Source of the DNA: an uncultured Muribaculaceae bacterium
GTDB lineage: Bacteria; Bacteroidota; Bacteroidia; Bacteroidales; Muribaculaceae
DNA length: 19,851 nucleotides
NCBI GenBank assembly: GCA_910577355.1
Contig: CAJTMY010000041.1
Location: 1 to 19,851, forward strand
Direction of reading: 5' to 3'
Every line of letters starts with the position of its first letter. Within the stretch, counting starts at the first letter, position 1. The translations under genes and the position numbers were made by a program. The notes beneath the pieces were generated by a model. The model did not search any database, had not been told where the DNA came from, and saw only the letters and a list, made by a program, of their open reading frames with translations. Shown here one piece after another: positions 15,135 through 19,851 of the stretch.

Positions 15135-16795
15135 TTGTGTGGGCGTAAAATATTGTTGTAGCGGTCGGTATCGAGCAGTACCGCGCGTGCGGTGTCCACC
15201 ACGAGGTCGTATTTCAGCGAACGCTTCACCACATCGCCGTCATCATAATACCGCTGGCCTATCTCGTTGTCGAGTATTTCTATGAGCGCGGGACGGTTGA
15301 AGTCGAGATCGTGGTTGAGATCGTGCTTTAACATGGTGGCGAGGCGATCGATCTGTGCTATGACCGAGTCGTTCTGATAGCCCTCGGTGCGTGCGGCCTG
15401 CCGCAGGAAGTCGATGCCGCTCTCGCACATGCGGTCGTACTTGAATCGGGCCGGATCGATGAAAGCCTTGAATTCGTCGAACAGCGAGTCGTCGGGCTGC
15501 CATGTGTCAGCATCGGCGATGCTGTCGTGACGGGCGCGGTAGCGGTTGGCGAAGTCGAATGCCCATTGGTCGGCGAGCACGTTGTATATCAACCTGTTCA
15601 TCGACGAGTCTGCAGCCGCCACATCGGGCGTGATACCGCCGCCGTCGCGCACCTCACGGCCGGCCGCCGTCTTCCATACACGCGTCAGACTGTCGGGAAT
15701 TCGTGCAGGGGAGCCGTCGGGATTGCGGTGCGAGTAGTCGATGGCCTGTATCAGGCGTCCCGAGGGTATGTAATAACGTGCCACCGTGACCTTCATCAGT
15801 CCGTCGTAGGGGAGTGGCCGTGGCACCTGCACGAGTCCCTTGCCGAACGAGCGTTCTCCCACCACGACGGCGCGGTCGAGATCCTGGAGAGCGCCGGCGG
15901 TGATCTCGGAGGCCGAGGCAGTGTTGCCGTCGGTCATTACGACGAGCGGAAGCTTCAGGTCGACGGGCTGGCGTGTGGTCTTGTATATCTTGAGATGCTT
16001 GTCGCCGAAGCCGCGGGTGCGCACCACTTCGGTGCCTTTGGGCACGAAGAGTCCCACGATCTGCACGGCGCTCTCGAGGAGACCGCCGCCGTTGCCGCGC
16101 AGGTCGAGGACAAGGCCGCGCAGCGCCGGATTCTTCTTCATGTCGAGCAATGCGTCTTTCACAAGATTGGCGCTCTGCTCGTTGAATGTGGTGAGGCGTA
16201 TGTATCCCACTCCGGTCGAGTCGATGCCGGCATAGGGCATGGGATTCATGGATATCTGGCGGCGCATGATGTCAAACTCGAGAATGGAGTCCTGCACATA
16301 GGGCCGGCGCACCTTCACCTTCACGGCTGTGCCCGGCTGTCCGCGCAGCATGCGGCTCACGCGGTCGGTCTCTGTAAGCTTTGTCACATCCTCGCCGTCT
16401 ATCTCAAGTATCACATCTCCATAACGTACGCCGGCCATGGCAGCGGGAGCGCCGTATACCGGCTCTGATATCATCGTATGGCCGTTGCGATGCTGGATAT
16501 ATGCTCCTATACCGCCATATTGCCCCGAGGATATTGATGTGAGCTCCTCGCGGTTTTCGATCGGATAATACTCGGTATATGGATCTATCTCGTTGAGCAT
16601 GGCATCGATAGCTGTCTTTACGAGTTTCTCGGAGTTGATGGTGTCCACATAGTTCATCTGCAACTCCTTGACTACTGCGTTGAAGATAGCGAGGTCGCGG
16701 GCCACACGGGTCTTGTCGCTGCGCGAGCTCTGCGCTCCCACCGCAGCGGCGGCCATAAGGCCGATGGCGGCAATTACGAATAACAGTTTTTTCAT
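15131..16795 (-). CDS. S41 family C-terminal processing peptidase (PDZ protease)
   Basis: This 554-residue exported serine protease of the CtpA/Prc family cleaves near protein C termini in the periplasm. It has a signal peptide (MKKLLFVIAAIGLMAAAAVGA, no lipobox Cys), a helical region, a PDZ domain at about 90-165 (GGIGAYIQ, GDVILEIDGEDV), and the S41 core with DLRGNGGGLLESA (231-243). The Ser-Lys dyad is Ser294 in NTASASE and Lys319 in GERSFGKG, 25 residues apart as in Prc. A helical C-terminal extension of about 150 residues is usual for Bacteroidota members. It is the first gene of a two-gene unit with mfd. The ATG at 16793-16795 fits the signal peptide. A Prc- or CtpA-specific name is not decidable. 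Confidence 0.92.
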   Translation of the reverse strand: MKKLLFVIAAIGLMAAAAVGAQSSRSDKTRVARDLAIFNAVVKELQMNYVDTINSEKLVKTAIDAMLNEIDPYTEYYPIENREELTSISSGQYGGIGAYIQHRNGHTMISEPVYGAPAAMAGVRYGDVILEIDGEDVTKLTETDRVSRMLRGQPGTAVKVKVRRPYVQDSILEFDIMRRQISMNPMPYAGIDSTGVGYIRLTTFNEQSANLVKDALLDMKKNPALRGLVLDLRGNGGGLLESAVQIVGLFVPKGTEVVRTRGFGDKHLKIYKTTRQPVDLKLPLVVMTDGNTASASEITAGALQDLDRAVVVGERSFGKGLVQVPRPLPYDGLMKVTVARYYIPSGRLIQAIDYSHRNPDGSPARIPDSLTRVWKTAAGREVRDGGGITPDVAAADSSMNRLIYNVLADQWAFDFANRYRARHDSIADADTWQPDDSLFDEFKAFIDPARFKYDRMCESGIDFLRQAARTEGYQNDSVIAQIDRLATMLKHDLNHDLDFNRPALIEILDNEIGQRYYDDGDVVKRSLKYDLVVDTARAVLLDTDRYNNILRPHK

Positions 16796-16839
16796 ATGAT
16801 TAAAAAGACATCAGAGCCTTTTAAGTTCAGTTCAGAAAG

Positions 16840-16872
16840 CGAAGTTACAAAAAAAACGCCTGAAATCGCCAA
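16840..16872 (-). promoter_or_regulatory. Possible promoter for the S41 protease-mfd unit
   Basis: On the - strand TAACTTCG (complement of 16840-16847) is a one-base variant of TAnnTTTG, with TTG (complement of 16870-16872) 22 bp upstream. It would give a leader of about 40 nt. The match is imperfect and the region is AT-rich, so confidence is low. Confidence 0.3.
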
Positions 16873-16908
16873 GTTAAAGAAAAAAACAGCAAAAAAAACG
16901 GCGACACA

Positions 16909-16940
16909 CTTGCATAATCAAAAAAAACATCTTAAATTTG
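16909..16940 (+). promoter_or_regulatory. Bacteroidota promoter for the tRNA-Asn pair
   Basis: -7 box TAAATTTG (16933-16940) matches TAnnTTTG. CTTG (16909-16912) lies at the -33 position with 20 bp between. The first tRNA-Asn starts 32 nt past the -7 box. It stands back to back with the S41 protease gene. Confidence 0.75.
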
Positions 16941-16972
16941 CACCGCAAAACCCGAGAGAGGGCATGCAATCC

Positions 16973-17046
16973 GCTTCAATAGCTCAGTCGGTTAGAGCAT
17001 CTGACTGTTAATCAGAGGGTCGTTGGTTCGAGTCCATCTTGAAGCG
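16973..17046 (+). tRNA. tRNA-Asn (anticodon GTT), copy 1
   Basis: A 74-nt cloverleaf: acceptor GCTTCAA/TTGAAGC, D-arm GCTC/GAGC with a 9-nt loop, anticodon stem TCTGA/TCAGA with loop CTGTTAA (anticodon GTT), T-arm GTTGG/CCATC, and discriminator G, the usual base for Asn. CCA is not encoded. The T-arm has a T-T mismatch at 50-64. Confidence 0.95.
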
Positions 17047-17070
17047 CACAGAAACATCATTATCACACAA

Positions 17071-17144
17071 GCTTCAATAGCTCAGTCGGTTAGAGCATCT
17101 GACTGTTAATCAGAGGGTCGTTGGTTCGAGTCCATCTTGAAGCG
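17071..17144 (+). tRNA. tRNA-Asn (anticodon GTT), copy 2
   Basis: This copy is base-for-base identical to copy 1 (16973-17046), including the T-arm mismatch. It follows after a 24-nt spacer. The two share the promoter upstream and the terminator at 17150-17177, so they are processed from one transcript. Confidence 0.95.
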
Positions 17145-17149
17145 CTCAG

Positions 17150-17177
17150 GCGAGACAGCACAGCTGCCTCGCTTTTT
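17150..17177 (+). terminator. Rho-independent terminator of the tRNA-Asn operon
   Basis: The hairpin is GCGAG, one A-C mismatch, then CAGC, loop ACA, GCTG and CTCGC (17150-17172), followed at once by TTTTT. It lies 5 nt after the second tRNA. Confidence 0.85.
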
Positions 17178-17208
17178 ATATGTTGGCGCGGTGGCCGTAG
17201 GTTGTGAA

Positions 17209-17272
17209 ATTCACTGTCTGGAAATCAGTGGAATCCATGCGGGGCGTGCTTCGCACGCCTCCCCGTCCGCAT
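17209..17272. other. Two tandem hairpins in the intergenic region downstream of the tamL-like gene
   Basis: Hairpin one is ATT-CACTG / CAGTG-G-AAT (17209-17234) with a 9-nt loop. Hairpin two is ATGCGG + GGCGTGC, loop TTC, GCACGCC, a 7-nt bulge, then CCGCAT (17237-17272). No T run follows on either strand. The second may terminate the - strand tamL-like transcript, whose stop is 112 bp away. Otherwise 17178-17384 contains no gene I can support. A dispersed repeat is an alternative explanation. Confidence 0.5.
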
Positions 17273-17384
17273 ATTTCCACACGGGTTACACAGATTTTAT
17301 AAACGAGGTATATAATGCTTAACTTCGTGACATTGCGGCCTGCCGCGACCCTACATCGGCGGTTGGGTAGCCCCGAGCATACAA

Positions 17385-19691
17385 TCAGAAGGGGTAGCCT
17401 ACCGAGAAGTGGAATGTGGCGTCGCGGCTCCAGCGGGGATGCAGCAGCGGCCAGGGTTCCTGATTCATGGCGGGGTTGTGTGCCTTGAGGCCGAGGTCGA
17501 AACGCAGCAGAAAGTAGGTGAAGTCCATGCGCAGGCCTATGCCGTATGAGGCCGCGAGCTGTTTGTAGAATTTGTTGAACTTGAACATTCCGCCCGGCTG
17601 GTTGGGATAGGACCGGATAGTCCATATGTTGCCGACGTCGACAAACAGCGCTCCCTCGAATACCCAGAACAGCTTGGCGCGGTACTCGGCCGAGGCGATG
17701 AACGATATGTCGCCGCACTGATTGATGAAGTCGGTGACGGAATTCTGCGAGTCGTAGCAGCCGGGGCCGAGTGTGCGCACACCCCATCCGCGCACGCCGT
17801 TGGCGCCGCCGGCATAGAAGCGCTTCTCAAAGGGCACCATCGACGAGTTGCCGTAGGGATATGCGATTCCGAATCCTCCACGGAATGCCAGTGCGTTGCG
17901 CGAGTTGAGGTTGAGCGTGTAGGTGTAGTCGATCTCGCCCTTGATATACTGCGCGTACTGTATGCCGAACACCTTGTATGCCCCGTCGGCGCCACGGTTC
18001 TGGAATATGGACGATATGCCGTATAGAAGATTGCCGGCTGTCTCGGCCGAGGCGCGCATGGTGGTGATGGACGGCTGCATGGCAAAGGCATTGACCTCGG
18101 CGGTGGGGATGCGCCGGTTGGTCTGGTAATATGTGTAGCCGAGGCGCATTATGAAGTGGTCTTCATAGGAATATCGCAGCAACGGATTGGAGGGGGCTAT
18201 CTGGTCGATGAAGTCGATGGTGGAGCGTGGCAGGCGCACATAATTGATGTCGAGCAGGTCGAAAGTATGTCGCCGGGCTATGTCGCGCAGGCGGTTGTTC
18301 CACTTCCACCGCCATGCGGCGCTCCATATCACGCGGGTGTATTCGGGGCGTTCCTGATAGTTGAACGACACGGCAAACTCGGTAGTGGCCTGCATACGCT
18401 TCTTGAACGAGCGCGAGGCGAACGGCAGCATGAACTTCGGGAAGGTGATTCCCGTCTCGGCGGCGTACTCGGTGAAGCGCTTGTTGATGAAGCCGTCGAG
18501 GTTGCCCGACAGGCTCTCATAAGCGGTGCGGAACTTGACACTGAGCAGTTCGGAGCGGTGAGTGAGGTTGCGGTTCTGATAAGTGGCGCCTATGCCGAAT
18601 CCCAGGTCGCCCTCCGAGTTGGTGCCCTCCACCTCGAGCGAGACATTCTGCTTCTTGTTGCGCGATATGTTTATCACGGCATCAAGGAGCTCGACGTCGC
18701 CCACACGGCCGACGGGGTGCATCTCAATATTTATGAACCGCAGTATGCTCAGGCGTGAGAGCGAGGAGTATGTGCGGTCGACATTGCGCAGGCTGTAATG
18801 CTGCCCCGGCTCGATGAAGCACATGTCGTAGAGCGCCGATGGCTTGATATACCGTTCGGAGCCGTAGACCACCGATATGTTACGGTAACGCACTGTGTCG
18901 GGATGCTGCGCCGCGAGTGCGTCTTCTGTGACGAATGTCACCGAACGGATGTAGTATATGCGGGCGTTGTGGACGGAGTCGCGCTGCACGGCGGTGGGAC
19001 GCAGGTTGAGCGTGAGGGCTATTTCCTTGCTGCCGCGCACGGTATCGGCGGTGAAGGTGATGTATTCGCGCGAGAAGTCGTAGTAGCCCTCATCGTGGAG
19101 ACGTCCGGCGATGGAAGTGCGGAGATTGTCGAGGCGGTTGCGGTCGAATAGATCGCCCTCGGCGAGATCGATAAGGGTAGTGTCGGCCTCGATGATGTCG
19201 CGGATGGCCGGGTCGGGGATGTTGAGGCTCATCGAACCGATGACGTGCGGCTCGCCCGAATGTATGCGATAACCGACGCGGGCACGTTTGCGGGCGTGGT
19301 CAAGGATAGTGTCGACCTCCACCTCGGCCTCCATATAGCCGCGGTTGATCATCGCCTGGCGCAACTGCCGGCGCGAAGCTTCGGTAAGATCGGCGTCATA
19401 TATCACCGGCGGACGGCCGAGCTTGCGCAGCCAGCGGTTGTACCACTTGGTAGAGTCGCGGCCCGACAGCGAGTATGTGGCGAGCTGCAACTTGGCGAAT
19501 CCCAGCACCTTGTGATTGGGCGTCTGTCGCAGGAAGTTGACGAGTTCCTCGGCGCGCACCTCCTTGTTGTCCTCGATCTCTATGCTCACCTTGTCGAGCA
19601 GCATCTCACCGTCGGGCACATGCTTGGTAGAGCTGCAACCCCACAGAGCCACAGCCGCCAGAAGCACCAATATCCGGGCGACACTTTTCAC
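17385..19691 (-). CDS. tamL: TamL-like BamA/TamA-family outer-membrane lipoprotein
   Basis: This 768-residue Omp85-superfamily protein carries a lipoprotein signal (MKSVARILVLLAAVALWGC, Cys19), the arrangement known for TamL of Bacteroidota, where it replaces TamA as partner of TamB in outer-membrane assembly. POTRA-like repeats occupy about residues 30-330 (for example PNHKVLGFAKLQL, GRPPVIYDADLTEASRRQLR, NRGYMEAEVEV). The C-terminal 16-stranded barrel includes the lid motif RFYAGGANGVRGWGVR (VRGW at 633-636) and ends in aromatic Phe (HFSVGYPF). The reading frame starts with GTG at 19689-19691; no ATG gives a signal peptide. The -7 promoter box ends only 4 bases upstream. No tamB-like gene is in the window. 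A surface-antigen annotation (PF01103) would be equivalent. Confidence 0.9.
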   Translation of the reverse strand: MKSVARILVLLAAVALWGCSSTKHVPDGEMLLDKVSIEIEDNKEVRAEELVNFLRQTPNHKVLGFAKLQLATYSLSGRDSTKWYNRWLRKLGRPPVIYDADLTEASRRQLRQAMINRGYMEAEVEVDTILDHARKRARVGYRIHSGEPHVIGSMSLNIPDPAIRDIIEADTTLIDLAEGDLFDRNRLDNLRTSIAGRLHDEGYYDFSREYITFTADTVRGSKEIALTLNLRPTAVQRDSVHNARIYYIRSVTFVTEDALAAQHPDTVRYRNISVVYGSERYIKPSALYDMCFIEPGQHYSLRNVDRTYSSLSRLSILRFINIEMHPVGRVGDVELLDAVINISRNKKQNVSLEVEGTNSEGDLGFGIGATYQNRNLTHRSELLSVKFRTAYESLSGNLDGFINKRFTEYAAETGITFPKFMLPFASRSFKKRMQATTEFAVSFNYQERPEYTRVIWSAAWRWKWNNRLRDIARRHTFDLLDINYVRLPRSTIDFIDQIAPSNPLLRYSYEDHFIMRLGYTYYQTNRRIPTAEVNAFAMQPSITTMRASAETAGNLLYGISSIFQNRGADGAYKVFGIQYAQYIKGEIDYTYTLNLNSRNALAFRGGFGIAYPYGNSSMVPFEKRFYAGGANGVRGWGVRTLGPGCYDSQNSVTDFINQCGDISFIASAEYRAKLFWVFEGALFVDVGNIWTIRSYPNQPGGMFKFNKFYKQLAASYGIGLRMDFTYFLLRFDLGLKAHNPAMNQEPWPLLHPRWSRDATFHFSVGYPF

Positions 19692-19695
19692 ACTG

Positions 19696-19703
19696 CAAAA
19701 TTA
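19696..19703 (-). promoter_or_regulatory. -7 promoter element (TAATTTTG) immediately before the tamL-like start codon
   Basis: The complement of 19696-19703 reads TAATTTTG, matching TAnnTTTG. Only four bases (CAGT) separate it from the GTG start, so transcription would begin at or next to the start codon. A TTG 23 bp upstream is the only -33 candidate. Confidence 0.5.
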
Positions 19704-19753
19704 GCGATAATTTATGTAACACCCTGCAATTTTCAGGAATATTCGACAACGAG

Positions 19754-19797
19754 ATAAAACGAAGCCCCCGGCTATTGTTCCGAGGGCTTCGCTTTAT
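19754..19797. terminator. Bidirectional intrinsic terminator
   Basis: The stem is CGAAGCCC (19760-19767) / GGGCTTCG (19784-19791), with inner CGG/CCG, one mismatch and an 8-nt loop, flanked by ATAAA (19754-19758) and TTTAT (19793-19797). A-rich left and T-rich right sides allow function on both strands. It isolates the tamL-like gene from whatever lies to the right. Confidence 0.75.
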
Positions 19798-19811
19798 TGG
19801 ATATTCCCAAC

Positions 19812-19851
19812 AAACTGACCCCCATAAAATTATTTAAATTGACCCCTGTGT
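19812..19851. repeat. Spaced AAAyTGACCCC direct repeats, possible end of an IS21-family element
   Basis: The 11-mer AAAyTGACCCC occurs at 19812-19822 and 19836-19846, exactly 24 bases apart, just before the window ends. Repeated TGACCCC-type motifs near a terminus are characteristic of IS21-family ends, where they bind the transposase. Only the first bases would be inside the window and no transposase gene is visible, so this remains a suggestion. Confidence 0.4.

Noticed and set aside
13650..15161. A 503-codon open frame on the + strand, antisense to mfd
   Set aside because: Its codons are the mirror of mfd codons, it has no family features, and mfd on the other strand has all its motifs. 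Long antisense frames are common in GC-rich genes.
16796..17011. A 71-codon frame covering the S41/tRNA intergenic region
   Set aside because: It is Lys-rich because of A-runs and reads into the tRNA-Asn gene; promoters and the tRNA explain the stretch.
17176..17787. A 203-codon - strand frame over the tamL-like 3' end and intergenic hairpins
   Set aside because: Most of it lies out of frame within the tamL-like gene. The remaining part reads through the hairpins and ends near the tRNA terminator, without protein-like features.
1..19851. CRISPR arrays, prophage genes, toxin-antitoxin pairs or defence systems
   Set aside because: No regularly spaced repeats of that size and no matching protein families were seen on either strand.

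Overview
The window looks like chromosomal DNA from a member of the Bacteroidota, most likely order Bacteroidales, and it would fit a Muribaculaceae-type gut commensal. Three lines of evidence support this. Several genes and tRNAs are preceded by the Bacteroidota sigma factor -7 motif TAnnTTTG. Start codons lack clear Shine-Dalgarno sequences. The gene content (DUF4270 lipoprotein, CotH-family lipoprotein, TamL-like lipidated Omp85, a two-gene Ptb/Buk unit) is typical of that group. The species assignment is inference.

Layout. Positions 1-2533 read on the + strand: a terminator of an upstream gene, a two-gene unit (a stand-alone, catalytically degenerate GT5 glycogen-synthase-like domain and a DUF4270 lipoprotein), then a tRNA-Thr(CGT) whose promoter overlaps the lipoprotein stop codon. 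From 2540 to 16795 all protein genes read on the - strand. In transcription order (right to left) they are: an S41 C-terminal processing protease overlapping mfd by 4 bp; a promoter and the tight cluster gltX - waaA - ArgC-like protein - DUF486 membrane protein - YitT protein; ptb - buk (phosphotransbutyrylase, butyrate kinase); and a CotH-family lipoprotein followed by a small membrane protein. A + strand tRNA unit (two identical tRNA-Asn(GTT) genes with promoter and terminator) lies at 16909-17177. A large TamL-like outer-membrane lipoprotein on the - strand follows at 17385-19691. The last 40 bases, beyond a strong bidirectional terminator, carry repeats resembling the end of an IS21-family element.

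How the genes fit together. The waaA product makes Kdo-lipid A. The TamL-like protein is an outer-membrane assembly factor. The S41 protease acts in the envelope. DUF4270 and CotH are envelope lipoproteins. ptb/buk turn an acyl-CoA into an acid plus ATP. gltX, mfd and the tRNAs are housekeeping genes. No gap without a gene exceeds about 230 bp.

The points most worth a second look are two probable pseudoenzymes: the GT5-like protein at 200-1006 and the ArgC-like protein at 7826-8728, which is locked into the gltX-waaA cluster by a 4-bp overlap. No CRISPR array, prophage or obvious defence system was found. Apart from these two proteins the window is fairly ordinary core genome.
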